From contig CALJEK010000010.1 of the NCBI GenBank assembly GCA_938074445.1, forward strand, positions 1 through 64,000: a stretch of DNA of 64,000 nt, in the 5' to 3' direction. The notes below the pieces were generated by a model. The model searched no databases and was not told the origin of the DNA. It saw only the letters and a program-made list of their open reading frames with translations. Position numbers and translations under genes: made by a program. Positions 10,013 to 20,403 of this stretch are shown piece by piece. The DNA comes from Candidatus Kryptoniota bacterium (GTDB lineage Bacteria; Bacteroidota; Ignavibacteria; Kryptoniales; Kryptoniaceae). Numbering within the stretch: position 1 is the first letter of the stretch; each line of letters opens with the position of its first letter.

Positions 10013-10357
10013 ATGAACGAGTGCATATTTTGTGAAATTGTTGCAAGAAGAATGCCCGCGGATTTTGTTTACGAAGACGATGAGATAGTCGCTTTTAAGG
10101 ATATCAATCCACAGGCACCAATTCACATACTCGTCGCTCCAAAAAAACATTACTCTACACTTCTCGATCTTAAACCTGAGGATGCAAAGTTGATAGGAGA
10201 ATTAATCCTCGTTGCGAATGAGGTGGCAAAAAAGTTTAACATCCATAATCGCGGTTTTCGGCTTGTCTTCAATTGCAATCGTGAGGCTGGGCAAAGCATC
10301 TATCATGTTCACCTGCACCTTTTGGGCGGAAGAATTATGATGTGGCCACCTGGATGA
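10013..10357 (+). CDS. HIT family (histidine triad) protein
   Basis: 'CIFCEIVARRMPADFVYEDD', 'QSIYHVHLHLLGGR'. Confidence 0.95.
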   Translation: MNECIFCEIVARRMPADFVYEDDEIVAFKDINPQAPIHILVAPKKHYSTLLDLKPEDAKLIGELILVANEVAKKFNIHNRGFRLVFNCNREAGQSIYHVHLHLLGGRIMMWPPG

Positions 10358-10378
10358 TTAATAAAAGCTGAAGACGGT

Positions 10379-10807
10379 ATGAATTTACACCCGATGTTTG
10401 TTCATTTCCCGATCGGACTTTTTACAATCGCTTTTATCTTTGAGATAATTGAATTCACATTGAAAGATAAATTTAGAAATTCCGCATTCTTTCTTTTGTG
10501 TTTCTCTTTTCTATTCTCAATTGTCGCAGTCCAAACAGGGAACATCGATGCTCAAAATTTGAACTTGTCAAACGAAGCCGAGAGGATACTTATCCTTCAC
10601 CGGGATAGCGCAAATTTATTTTTGATCACATCTGCTGTTATTTTTATGTTTAAACTTTACATTTTTTTGAAATTTAAAAGCTCGTCACCTCGGCTTTTAT
10701 TCATTTTGCTCGGATTATACTTGATTGGGTTGTTGTTTGTTTTTAGAACGGCTTATTTTGGGATGAAGCTTGTTTTCGAACATGGGGTTGGAGTAAAACT
10801 AAATTGA
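10379..10807 (+). CDS. DUF2231-like membrane protein
   Basis: 'LHPMFVHFPIGLFTIAFIFEI' N-terminus, four TM segments. Confidence 0.7.
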   Translation: MNLHPMFVHFPIGLFTIAFIFEIIEFTLKDKFRNSAFFLLCFSFLFSIVAVQTGNIDAQNLNLSNEAERILILHRDSANLFLITSAVIFMFKLYIFLKFKSSSPRLLFILLGLYLIGLLFVFRTAYFGMKLVFEHGVGVKLN

Positions 10808-10819
10808 GGTTTATCTGAA

Positions 10820-11524
10820 ATGGGCGGATTCATCGTTGATTGGCGCAGTCTTAACTATCCGATTGATTTAGAAGATATTTTTGGGCGAAATTCGGAAACC
10901 GAACTTGAGATAGGATTTGGGAATGGGATTTTTCTTCTTCAAATAGCTAAAGATAATCCAAGTAAAAACTTCGTTGGAATTGAACTCGTAAATTTTTTTG
11001 CGAAAAAGGCTGATAAAAAATTTAAAAGCGCTGGGATCGACAATGTCAGGCTATTTGTTGGGGATGCGAAGTTATTACTTTTGATATTGTTCCAAGATAA
11101 AACTTTTGATCATATATATTTCAATTTCCCTGACCCCTGGTTTAAGAAAAGGCATAAAAAAAGAAGGTTGCTTAAGTTTGGTTTTAACTGCTTGCTCGCT
11201 AAACGGCTTAAAGACGGAGGTTTAGTTTCGGTGACAACAGATCACCCCGAATTCAGGGATTTCGTGCTTGAGTCGGTTCTTGATTCTGGTTTCTTTACAA
11301 GCGTATATCCGAACGGTTTTACTATGGAAAACCCAGGTTATTATCCAACAAAATACGAACAGAAATGGCGAAGTCAAGGTAAGGAAATTTATTATATGAA
11401 GTTTAGAAAAATTTGTCATCCCGTCGTTTTTGATGTCAATGAGTATCTCACGGAGGAAAACTTATGGTATGTGGTTTATTCAAAGGGTTTGAATAAAGTT
11501 ATAAAGGACTTGAGCAAAGCTTAA
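10820..11524 (+). CDS. trmB: tRNA (guanine-N7-)-methyltransferase
   Basis: 'EIGFGNGIFLLQIAKDNPSKNFVGIEL', 'FNFPDPWFKKRHKKRRL'. Confidence 0.92.
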   Translation: MGGFIVDWRSLNYPIDLEDIFGRNSETELEIGFGNGIFLLQIAKDNPSKNFVGIELVNFFAKKADKKFKSAGIDNVRLFVGDAKLLLLILFQDKTFDHIYFNFPDPWFKKRHKKRRLLKFGFNCLLAKRLKDGGLVSVTTDHPEFRDFVLESVLDSGFFTSVYPNGFTMENPGYYPTKYEQKWRSQGKEIYYMKFRKICHPVVFDVNEYLTEENLWYVVYSKGLNKVIKDLSKA

Positions 11525-11567
11525 AGGTGCAAATTTAAAATAGATCGTGCGAATCCCCTTGATTTTC

Positions 11568-11597
11568 TTGACTTGATGATTAAACTTTTGGTAAATT
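11568..11597 (+). promoter_or_regulatory. Candidate sigma70-type promoter for the surface-protein cluster
   Basis: TTGACT (11568-11573) - 18 nt - TAAATT (11592-11597), 35 nt upstream of CDS start. Confidence 0.45.
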
Positions 11598-11632
11598 AAC
11601 TAAGCGATAGCAAAAACATTACCTCTAAATTT

Positions 11633-13294
11633 ATGCATCGTTTGAAACTTTTGTTTATCTTTCTGCTTTTTTTCGACATTATCAATGCTCAAGTTCAGGT
11701 CTCACCAGATACTATCGTTATTTCAAACTTTATTGATTTCGCTGATACCACACTAAGCACTGGGGTTGATTTTAGTAATTCGTCTGGTCAATTAATTTTA
11801 AAAACTGGCGAGCAAGAAAACCTTGCCAAGAATAAGAGGGCGACGATAACTTATTACGGGACTGGTGAGCCGAAAACCTCAACCGGTGAGCGGGATACTG
11901 TTACGGGAAATCCGATGAAAGTAATCGATGGAAATACTAAAACATTTTGCCAGATTAAACCAGGTGGCGACGGGAGTTACATTCTTATTGATTTGCTTGC
12001 GTTTAGAAAAGTTAACAAGATTGTAATTGTGACCTTTGGTCTAAATCAATCTCTTAGACCAAGGGCTTACACGATTTATGCGGGAACCGATTCAATTCAA
12101 TTAACGAGGATTTTACAAAAGACCGATAATCTGGATGTAAAAACTATCGATATTTTTGACCCAATTATCGTGAGATTTATAAAGATTGTTTTTGATGTCA
12201 TTGATAGGTTTAATTCAACAGTTATATCTGAAATAGAGGTTTACGGTGTAGGATATTTATCGTATGGTGAGTATTATTCCAAGGTTATTGATGTAGGGCA
12301 GGTGGTGAATTGGGGTTGGGCTGAATGGGATGCTGAATTACCCGCAGGTACTAACATAACTTTTCAATTTCGAACAGGTTCATCGCCTGTGGTCAATAAT
12401 ACTTGGAGTCAGTGGTCTCCGGAGATCTCTCAAACCGAGGTTTTAAAGGTTGATGAACCAAGGCGTTATATTCAATTTAAGGCAAATTTATCCACATCAA
12501 GCACAGAAACGCCAATTTTAAAAAGACTATCGATATTCTACGATAAAAAACTTGTTGCTCGAAACATCGCTTTTGAAGTTAACCCATCTGTTGTTCCGAT
12601 TTTAAAGCGAACGGAGATATCTTGTGATTTTAATGTTGAAGTTGATGAAAATTCGCTCGGCATTGATACTTTGGTTATATTCACACCATCTCCAGCAAAT
12701 GTAGAATCCGTTTTACTCGATGGAACCCCGATTGCTTATTCTGTGATCTCAAGTCCCGAATATGTTAAAGTAGGTTTTAATCGCTCAATTAATTCAAATT
12801 CACGGATAACTGTTAAACTAAGTTTAACTCTTTATCTTGATGTTAATGAGTTTCCTGCGGTTGCAATAAGCAAAGTTACGCCTTCAAATCCACAGTTTGT
12901 CAATGCGTATAAAAGAGGAAATTTGAGCAGTTGGGCTGTTTTAACAACCGGGGTCTCTGAAAGATTAATAGTTGATTTGGTGATAAATCCAAATCCATTT
13001 TCTCCTAATGGAGATGGATTAAACGATAAAACCCAAATAAGTTTTTTCATTTCAAACCTTAATGCCGAGAGAAATTTAAAAATTCAAGTTTTCGATCTAA
13101 CTGGCAGACTTGTTAAAACAGTTTTTGATGGTCCAAGCAAAGCGTTTGCTTATATTTCTTCTAACTCATTTTCATGGGATGGCAGAGATGATAATGGCAA
13201 GCTTGTCAGACCTGGTGTTTATCTTTTAAGAGTTTCAATAGATGCAGACACAGGGACTGAATCGGTTTTTAAAACTATAACCGTTGTTTATTGA
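11633..13294 (+). CDS. Exported surface protein with discoidin (F5/8-like) domain and C-terminal FlgD-like/T9SS-type domain
   Basis: Signal peptide; 'NLAKNKRATITYYG...KVIDGNTKTFC..ILIDL'; C-terminal 'NPNPFSPNGDGLNDKTQISF...WDGRDDNGKLVRPGVYLLRVS'. Confidence 0.75.
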   Translation: MHRLKLLFIFLLFFDIINAQVQVSPDTIVISNFIDFADTTLSTGVDFSNSSGQLILKTGEQENLAKNKRATITYYGTGEPKTSTGERDTVTGNPMKVIDGNTKTFCQIKPGGDGSYILIDLLAFRKVNKIVIVTFGLNQSLRPRAYTIYAGTDSIQLTRILQKTDNLDVKTIDIFDPIIVRFIKIVFDVIDRFNSTVISEIEVYGVGYLSYGEYYSKVIDVGQVVNWGWAEWDAELPAGTNITFQFRTGSSPVVNNTWSQWSPEISQTEVLKVDEPRRYIQFKANLSTSSTETPILKRLSIFYDKKLVARNIAFEVNPSVVPILKRTEISCDFNVEVDENSLGIDTLVIFTPSPANVESVLLDGTPIAYSVISSPEYVKVGFNRSINSNSRITVKLSLTLYLDVNEFPAVAISKVTPSNPQFVNAYKRGNLSSWAVLTTGVSERLIVDLVINPNPFSPNGDGLNDKTQISFFISNLNAERNLKIQVFDLTGRLVKTVFDGPSKAFAYISSNSFSWDGRDDNGKLVRPGVYLLRVSIDADTGTESVFKTITVVY

Positions 13295-14235
13295 AAAATA
13301 ACTTTTTCATTTCGATGAAGAAAATTGTTCTGTTGATAATTTTAGTTGTGGTTGAGTTTAACATCGCGTTTGCAGGTGCTTTTAAAGACCTTGGGAACGG
13401 AGCCAGGGCTATATCGCTTGGTTCGAGCTATGTTGCTGTTTCTGATAATCCGTACGCTATCTTTTATAATCCAGCTGGAATAGGGCAGGTGAAAAGACTT
13501 AACTTGGCAACGACATATTCGCGACTTTATCCGTTCGTTCAAGATGAAAACCTTTATTATTTAACCTTTGCTGGGGTTTTGCCTATTTTCTCAATTTTTG
13601 ATTTCGGTTTTGGGATTTCATATTTCAAGACGGGGATGTGGAGTGAAAACCAGTTCATTTTCTCAATGGCGAGGGAGTTCAGGTTTATCAGGGGTTTATC
13701 AATAGGGGGAAACTTGAGGTTTTTGAGGTGGTCTGCTATTGCGCCGGTTGGGGAATCGGGTTATTCTTACTTCAATTTTACATTTGACGCTGGCGCCATT
13801 TTTGTATGGAAAGATTTCGTAAATGGTTCTAATTTAAGATTTGGATTAGCGGTGAAAAATTTAACACAGCCAAGTATTGCGGTGAATAAGTCACCTGATG
13901 CGAAATTACCGCTTGAGATTTCAGGAGGTGTTGTGTATGAATCAAATCTTTATAATTATTTGGTAGGTTTGGGAGCTTCGAAGTCGGATAATGGGTTAAA
14001 AATTGATGTTGGAGTGGAAATTTTAGCTTTCTCTTCCGAATTTTTAAAAACTAATTTCGAATTTGTCTTAAGAGGTTCAGGCGGAGTCATTGTTGAGGGC
14101 GGAAAGCAATCCAGCTTAAACCCAGGGTTCGGAGTAAAATACTGGAAATTTAAAATTGATTATGTTTATGTTTATCAATTTGAAATACCAGATGCAGGTG
14201 GGAGTCATAAGTTCAGCATTGAATTCAATTTTTAA
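13291..14235 (+). CDS. PorV/PorQ-like outer-membrane beta-barrel protein
   Basis: 'GAFKDLGNGARAISLGSSYVAVSDNPYAIFYNPAGIGQV' (PorV/UPF0164-type N-terminus), C-terminal Phe; true start probably ATG at 13315. Confidence 0.75.
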   Translation: MKNNFFISMKKIVLLIILVVVEFNIAFAGAFKDLGNGARAISLGSSYVAVSDNPYAIFYNPAGIGQVKRLNLATTYSRLYPFVQDENLYYLTFAGVLPIFSIFDFGFGISYFKTGMWSENQFIFSMAREFRFIRGLSIGGNLRFLRWSAIAPVGESGYSYFNFTFDAGAIFVWKDFVNGSNLRFGLAVKNLTQPSIAVNKSPDAKLPLEISGGVVYESNLYNYLVGLGASKSDNGLKIDVGVEILAFSSEFLKTNFEFVLRGSGGVIVEGGKQSSLNPGFGVKYWKFKIDYVYVYQFEIPDAGGSHKFSIEFNF

Positions 14236-14240
14236 AAAAA

Positions 14241-17219
14241 TTGAAACACAACGCCATGAAAAGGTTTGTTATACTTGCCGTAGTTTCAATTATTTGTTTT
14301 GAGAGTTTAGTTGCGCAGTTTATCGCAAGAGATAAGGAGAGTTACCTTAATTATTCGGGGAGAAATTATGAAAACTATAGCATATCATTTTTGAGAAAAC
14401 GATTTTATGATAACTTTGGGAATTTTCTCATAGATGGGAGTTTGATTTTTGAGTTGCTTGAGAATCAGCGTCAGCTTTTGGGACAGGAGTTAGGTGGATT
14501 TAGTAGTTTAACGAAGTCAAGATTTTACTATCAATATTTTCAAAATCTTGTGATCGCAAGTGATAATTATGGTGATTTTCAAACGAGGTTAATAATCGGG
14601 GATGCTATAAGGACGAAATTTACATCGCTTACATTTGATAAGGCAAGATTTAACGGTGTTAGATGGGATGGGGCTACGACAAAGCATAGAGGCACGGTCG
14701 TCTTTTCAAGGGTTAGTGATCCTGTCAGATTTAGGTTTGATTCACCTCTTTTGATCGATGGAATTCAAAGGACACGAAATTGGGCTCAATATCTTTTCGG
14801 CGGTCATTTTGAAACGGACATTGGAGATGTTTTAACAATTGGTGCAACTTATGTAAATCAACATACGAGGCGTATGGATGTTAACGCTCGGGATGTGCCA
14901 TTTAAAGGGGTTCCACCGAATGGGGTTCCCAGAATTATTTTTGTCAGGATAAGTGACGATTCTCCGAAAGATGGTTCTGGTCCAATAATTTATTCAGAGC
15001 CTATTATTAAAATTAACGGTGTGCGGGTTCCAACAAAAAATATAAATGGCAAGGTCCCAACCCCACAAGAAACTGTTCTCGGTGCGCCAATTCAGTATTA
15101 CGTCTTTAGAAACTTCAGCATAGATAGGACGCTTTGGGTTGCTGGGGCTGATACATTAAGTTACACCGCTTATACTCCAATTCAAGGTGGACCCGGATAT
15201 AAGTTTAGGTCTATGTTATCAGCTTTGCCAGCTTACCCTGAGCAAATTCCAAGCGATGGGAATATAACGTTTGCTTATATAATCCCGCCCAAGGTTGAGT
15301 CAGTTGAGTTTGAACTTGTTGTCGCTAATGATTTCAAAATTGAAGCAGCGCATGATTTTGTTAATCGTCTTGATGATTGGGAACAAACTACAGGTGCGCG
15401 ATTTATTGCACATTATGATTCTATCGCCGTTGGAACACCAACATTTTTCAGACTTATAAAAAGGGCGGAAGGAAATGTTAAAGATGCATCAAATAGACAA
15501 ATTGTAAGGTTTAATTATGCTCTAACAACTGGAATGAGTGTGTATAGTTTAAACTTTAAATTCAACTGGAAAGGGTTTAATATAGAGGGTGAATTTGCTC
15601 AAAGTTTGGAGTGGTCGAAGTATCCCGTGGGACGTGGTCCTTGGTTTACGAAGACTGGGAACGCATTTTATATCAAAGCTTCTAAAAAAGTAGGGCGTTT
15701 AACTTTTGGATTTGAACGGTATAAAATTGAGCCAAATTATACAACTTCCCTCAATGTTTATTCGCTCGAAAACAGTTACTATATGATGTGGACAGGGTCA
15801 GGTTACAGTTATCTTGCGCCTGATGTTTACGGTGTGACAGCCTACGATGTTTCGAGCTCAATTTCTTTTATCCCAGGTGGGGCTTACTTTTCACTTGTTG
15901 ATGATAACGATGATAGAGATAGATGGGAAGATGGATTTTATTTCTACAATGCAACGCCAAATCCGACATTTGAGAATAGCGATGTTTTAAATCCGACGCC
16001 TGACCCGTTTTTATTGGGCTATAGGCAAAACGCAAACGAATTAATTGGCTTAACAAGTATAATAAGAAGACCTGACGCAGGCATATTCCCCGGGAAAGAT
16101 AGAAATAATGATGGAATACCTGACGATGACCAAAACGCTAACGGTATCCCTGATTATCAGGAAGATTTCTTAACATATTACAGTGATCCGCCAACCTTTG
16201 ATTATGGCGATGACTGGAATAACAACGGTGTAATTGACGAGCAAGAAAACGATATATATCCAGATTATCCTTATGAGCCAGACATAAACGGTTACCATGC
16301 TTTTACAAGATTGAATTTAACGAGAAATTGGTCATCGCAATTTGGTCTTATAAACGAGAGGGCTATCGCAAGAGGTGGAATTAATCAAGTTTTTTATTTT
16401 AAAACACTTTACTCCACGATGAACCCACGGCTTGGCTCAATCCTTTTGTATTATGTGATGAAAAGAGTTAGGGATGAAATTCCAAATCCAGTTTATCAAT
16501 ATAAAGGTGTGATAACGATAACAAGTCCTTTCCCTGTATTTACGGAAGACCCTTTGAGATATAGAAATAGTTTCGTTCATAATCTCTATTTTGAGGCAAG
16601 ATATACGCAGATACCAAATCTTAATATTGAAAACAAAGTTCGTTTTGAACTCAATTTCCAGCGTCCACTTGGCGATCCATCAAGAGCTTTGCTTCCGGAG
16701 GCGAAATACACTGGTGATCAACTTGATGGTAGGATAACGCTATGGGGTCTTGTTCATAAAATTGATTACACAATTAGACTTCTCAATAATCGACTTGAGA
16801 TAAGACCGCAGTTTAAGGTTAGAACAGTTAAAGAGGTAAAGCTCGGCTATGTTGATGTTGGGGGAAGTTTAAGAAAGGTTCCGAATGTAATTCAACACAC
16901 TCAGGAGATAATACCAATCTTTAGAATTGGGTACAAGTTAACGGATCGTTCTGTTTTTAATTTTGGACTTCAAGGTTTGAGCATTATAGGATTGCCAGAT
17001 ATGTTTTCGTATCAGATAAGAAACTTAAAAGATGGAACAGGGAGCGAAAATAGAGGCACAATAGCTTTTTCGTTGACAAATCAAAGTTCGTATAAAGGAT
17101 ATTCAATTGTTGTTGATTTCGGATATAAGTTTACAAAGAGAAAATTTACAAAGCCTGGAGAAGAAAGGTATAGTCGTGATGAGTCAGCGATATTTTTCAC
17201 TGTTATAGCAGGCTTTTAA
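14241..17219 (+). CDS. Large surface/outer-membrane protein with Ca2+-binding-like Asp/Asn loops and C-terminal aromatic residue
   Basis: 992 aa with signal peptide; 'DRNNDGIPDDDQNANGIPDYQEDF...DWNNNGVIDEQEND'; ends '...FFTVIAGF'. Confidence 0.6.
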   Translation: MKHNAMKRFVILAVVSIICFESLVAQFIARDKESYLNYSGRNYENYSISFLRKRFYDNFGNFLIDGSLIFELLENQRQLLGQELGGFSSLTKSRFYYQYFQNLVIASDNYGDFQTRLIIGDAIRTKFTSLTFDKARFNGVRWDGATTKHRGTVVFSRVSDPVRFRFDSPLLIDGIQRTRNWAQYLFGGHFETDIGDVLTIGATYVNQHTRRMDVNARDVPFKGVPPNGVPRIIFVRISDDSPKDGSGPIIYSEPIIKINGVRVPTKNINGKVPTPQETVLGAPIQYYVFRNFSIDRTLWVAGADTLSYTAYTPIQGGPGYKFRSMLSALPAYPEQIPSDGNITFAYIIPPKVESVEFELVVANDFKIEAAHDFVNRLDDWEQTTGARFIAHYDSIAVGTPTFFRLIKRAEGNVKDASNRQIVRFNYALTTGMSVYSLNFKFNWKGFNIEGEFAQSLEWSKYPVGRGPWFTKTGNAFYIKASKKVGRLTFGFERYKIEPNYTTSLNVYSLENSYYMMWTGSGYSYLAPDVYGVTAYDVSSSISFIPGGAYFSLVDDNDDRDRWEDGFYFYNATPNPTFENSDVLNPTPDPFLLGYRQNANELIGLTSIIRRPDAGIFPGKDRNNDGIPDDDQNANGIPDYQEDFLTYYSDPPTFDYGDDWNNNGVIDEQENDIYPDYPYEPDINGYHAFTRLNLTRNWSSQFGLINERAIARGGINQVFYFKTLYSTMNPRLGSILLYYVMKRVRDEIPNPVYQYKGVITITSPFPVFTEDPLRYRNSFVHNLYFEARYTQIPNLNIENKVRFELNFQRPLGDPSRALLPEAKYTGDQLDGRITLWGLVHKIDYTIRLLNNRLEIRPQFKVRTVKEVKLGYVDVGGSLRKVPNVIQHTQEIIPIFRIGYKLTDRSVFNFGLQGLSIIGLPDMFSYQIRNLKDGTGSENRGTIAFSLTNQSSYKGYSIVVDFGYKFTKRKFTKPGEERYSRDESAIFFTVIAGF

Positions 17220-17236
17220 CGCGGAGGTGAATCAGT

Positions 17237-20200
17237 ATGTGGAAGATAATTATTATAATCACATTAGCTGCATCCATAGTTGCGAACTTTATTCCGACAC
17301 CGCTTGAACTTCAAAAGGCTTTCGTTTCGGGGCAAAATTTTTACGCAAGTGGTGATTTTAAAAAAGCGATAAGTCAATACGATTTCATTATAAAGACCGA
17401 AAGTAAATTTTTAAATGAGGATAGCGTGAAGGTTGCGCTTTTCAACGGTGATTTGATAGTAAGCGTGAAGACGGCAGCTTATTATCAAAAAGGCAACGCT
17501 TTAAGAAAACTAAAAAATAATGCTGAAGCGATAGAAAACTTTAGAGTTGTTTCTGAAAGAAGAAACGATTCCCCTTGGCTTTCAGCCCTCGCACAATATC
17601 AAATTGCTGATATCTATTACGATGAAGGAAAATTTGAAGAAGCAATAGAGGAGTCGAAGAAATTAATTGATCGATTCCCTAACGATGAGCGTGTTCCAAA
17701 GGCATATTACACGATCGGTTGGGCATTTAGGGAGTTAAATGCGCTTGACAGTTCAATTTTTTACCTTAAAACATTGCTTGAAAAATTTCCCAGAGGTGAA
17801 CTTGCGCCACATTCGATGTATCAGATCGGACAAAATTATTATGATAAAGGAAACTTTGATATAGCGTTGAGTTGGTTTAAAGGCGTTGTCGATAGGTTTA
17901 AACCGGAAGGTTTTAAAAAAGAAGAGTTTGAAAAAATCGAATTGAAAGCTGTAAGGGAAAGAAAAATTTTTGAAGCTGTAACTGGGCGAGAGGGGGAAGA
18001 AACCCCGCTTGAAATTGTAGCGAAATCAAGTTTGAGAATCGCTGATTGTTATAAAATGATGGATGAGTTTAATGAAGCGATCAAAGCATACAGAAACGTT
18101 ATAGCGACGTATAAACTTTTGCCAAGTTTAATTGAGACAGCATATATAAAAATGGCTCAATACACGCTTGAGAAGAAAGGACTTGAGGAAGGGATTTCAA
18201 TTTATAGAGAAGCAATTGATAGGAACTTTGAGAATAAGCAATTGCAAGCGAAAATGCAGTATTTAATTGCAAGAACTTATCAAGATTCGCTTCATTATGA
18301 TAAAGCAGCAAGCGAATATGACCTTTACATTAAGGCATACGGCGAAATTGCGTTTTTGATCGATTTCCCAGTTGAAGATGCGATTTATTCAAAGGTTATA
18401 TGCCTTTACAACGCAAAAAGATATAGAGAAACAATCTCTGAGTGCGATTCTTTTTTGGTAAGATTTCCGGGCTCAAATTACATCCCAGATATGCTCTTTT
18501 TCAAGGGGATTTCGCATCTTGCGGTAAGAGAGTATGTTTCGGCTGAAAGTTCCTTTGTCGCGATAAAGACGCGATATAAAAATTCACCACAGTATGTGCA
18601 TGCATGCGTTCAACTTGGGAGGACATATTATGAATGGAAACGATATGAAGATGCCCTGAACGAGCTTAACAAAATACTTGCCCAAGATTTGCCGGATTTG
18701 AACAAGGATGAAGCCTATTACTATATTCTTTCAACTTACTTTGACACGCAGAATTATGATTCTTTATTGAGCATTTTTCCAAAAATTACACCTGGCTCGA
18801 GTTTTTATTTACCTGCATTTATAAAGGTATCAAAGTCGTTTAGCTTGCAAAACAAATTCGTAGAAGGGGAAAAGTTCATCAAAGATATTTTGAGAACTGC
18901 GGAATCTTTAAAGGACAGTATATATTTCATTCCAGAGGTTCACTTTTCACTTGCGGATGTTTACATCGGTCAGGGAAGATATAAAGACGCCGTTGAAGAG
19001 TTGACGTTCGTTATAGATGATCCAAAGGCTAACGAGATGCTCAGGCTTCAGTCTATCTACGCTCGGGGTTCGCTTTATTATCAACTTGGGCAATATAAAG
19101 AAGCAGTGGCTGATTTTGAAAAGTGTGTCTTAGACAAAAAGTTCAATGAGAGCTTCCCCCAACTTGTTTCCCAAGCGAATGAAAAATTGGCGATTTCATA
19201 TATTAAAATTGGGCAGGTTAATAAGGGGATAGATTTTATTTCAAAGTTGATCGGCGAGGCAGTTGAGGTGGCAGAGAAGATTAGATATACTGCTACGCTT
19301 GCGGAGGCGTATTTCGAGATAAAGAATTATAAAGATGCGGTAAGGTTTGCAAGTGATGTTTTTCAAAGCGATGTCTCAGATGAATCTGTTTTCTCAAGGG
19401 CTACTTATGTTCTCGCTAACTCTCACAGGGAGCTGGGTGAGTTTAACAAAGCGTTGGCTGTTCTTTTAAGAGCCAGCGAAAAATTCCCAAATTCAAGCTT
19501 CGTTCACGATGTTTTCTATTCGACAGGAGCCGTTTACTATGATAAGGGTGAGTATGAAAATGCAATCGAAATTTTCGATAGATTTTTAAAACTTTTCCCA
19601 AATTCGCATAACTATAAAGATGCTCTTTTCTTTTTATCTTACTCATATTTCAGACTCGGATATTGGGACAGATCAGCGCTGTATTTTAGAAGATTTGTCA
19701 GAGAGTTTCCGAGCGATGGGCTAACACCAGAGGCGTATTTTAATATCGGTGAATCTTACTATAACATGGGGAAATATGAAGATGCGATCCGCGAATATAG
19801 AAATGTCTATAGGATTTTTCCGAACGATGAGCTTGCTCCAATAGCCCTTTACAGTGAAGGTTGGTGTTATTATGAACTTCAAAAACCCGAGCAGATGATC
19901 GAAACTTTTAAGCAACTTGTGAAGCGATATCCAAAAAGTGAATATGCGCCGATTGCTCTTTTCACGATTGGGGATTACTATTATAACTTAAAGGATTATA
20001 TGAGAGCACAACAAGCGTATGAGGAGTTTGTGATGTTGTATCCTGGACATGAAAAGGCGGGAGAAGCAAGGCAACTTATCAAAGATTTAAAGCTCATAAA
20101 TGTTTACGCTGAATATCAAGAAGCGATGAAATACTTTGATAACAAAGATTATCGTCGCGCAATTGATGAGTTGACAAAGATATGGCAAAAGTATCCGGAC

Positions 20201-20392
20201 TCGGATATCGTCGTTGGATGTCGCGTAAATATCGCTGCTGCATATGAACAACTTGGCGATTGGCGGAAGGCAGCAAAGATGTATGAGGAAATAATTCGAG
20301 ATTATGGGAATTCAACGGATGACAATGCTCGCGCTGCCGTTATTTTTGCGAGAGAACATCTTGAATGGTTGAGAAGCAACTTTAATTTTTAA
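17237..20392 (+). CDS. Tetratricopeptide repeat protein (about 1050 aa, YbgF/BamD-like repeats)
   Basis: Many repeats of 'AYYTIGWAFRELN..DSSIFYLKTLLEKFPRGELAPHSMYQIGQNYYDKGNFDIAL' type. Confidence 0.88.
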   Translation: MWKIIIIITLAASIVANFIPTPLELQKAFVSGQNFYASGDFKKAISQYDFIIKTESKFLNEDSVKVALFNGDLIVSVKTAAYYQKGNALRKLKNNAEAIENFRVVSERRNDSPWLSALAQYQIADIYYDEGKFEEAIEESKKLIDRFPNDERVPKAYYTIGWAFRELNALDSSIFYLKTLLEKFPRGELAPHSMYQIGQNYYDKGNFDIALSWFKGVVDRFKPEGFKKEEFEKIELKAVRERKIFEAVTGREGEETPLEIVAKSSLRIADCYKMMDEFNEAIKAYRNVIATYKLLPSLIETAYIKMAQYTLEKKGLEEGISIYREAIDRNFENKQLQAKMQYLIARTYQDSLHYDKAASEYDLYIKAYGEIAFLIDFPVEDAIYSKVICLYNAKRYRETISECDSFLVRFPGSNYIPDMLFFKGISHLAVREYVSAESSFVAIKTRYKNSPQYVHACVQLGRTYYEWKRYEDALNELNKILAQDLPDLNKDEAYYYILSTYFDTQNYDSLLSIFPKITPGSSFYLPAFIKVSKSFSLQNKFVEGEKFIKDILRTAESLKDSIYFIPEVHFSLADVYIGQGRYKDAVEELTFVIDDPKANEMLRLQSIYARGSLYYQLGQYKEAVADFEKCVLDKKFNESFPQLVSQANEKLAISYIKIGQVNKGIDFISKLIGEAVEVAEKIRYTATLAEAYFEIKNYKDAVRFASDVFQSDVSDESVFSRATYVLANSHRELGEFNKALAVLLRASEKFPNSSFVHDVFYSTGAVYYDKGEYENAIEIFDRFLKLFPNSHNYKDALFFLSYSYFRLGYWDRSALYFRRFVREFPSDGLTPEAYFNIGESYYNMGKYEDAIREYRNVYRIFPNDELAPIALYSEGWCYYELQKPEQMIETFKQLVKRYPKSEYAPIALFTIGDYYYNLKDYMRAQQAYEEFVMLYPGHEKAGEARQLIKDLKLINVYAEYQEAMKYFDNKDYRRAIDELTKIWQKYPDSDIVVGCRVNIAAAYEQLGDWRKAAKMYEEIIRDYGNSTDDNARAAVIFAREHLEWLRSNFNF

Positions 20393-20403
20393 AATAAAAT
20401 TAG

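Noticed and set aside
17237-20392. Internal repeats in the 1051-aa protein as a possible repeat element
   Set aside because: Explained by degenerate TPR units at the protein level; no nucleotide-level tandem repeat.
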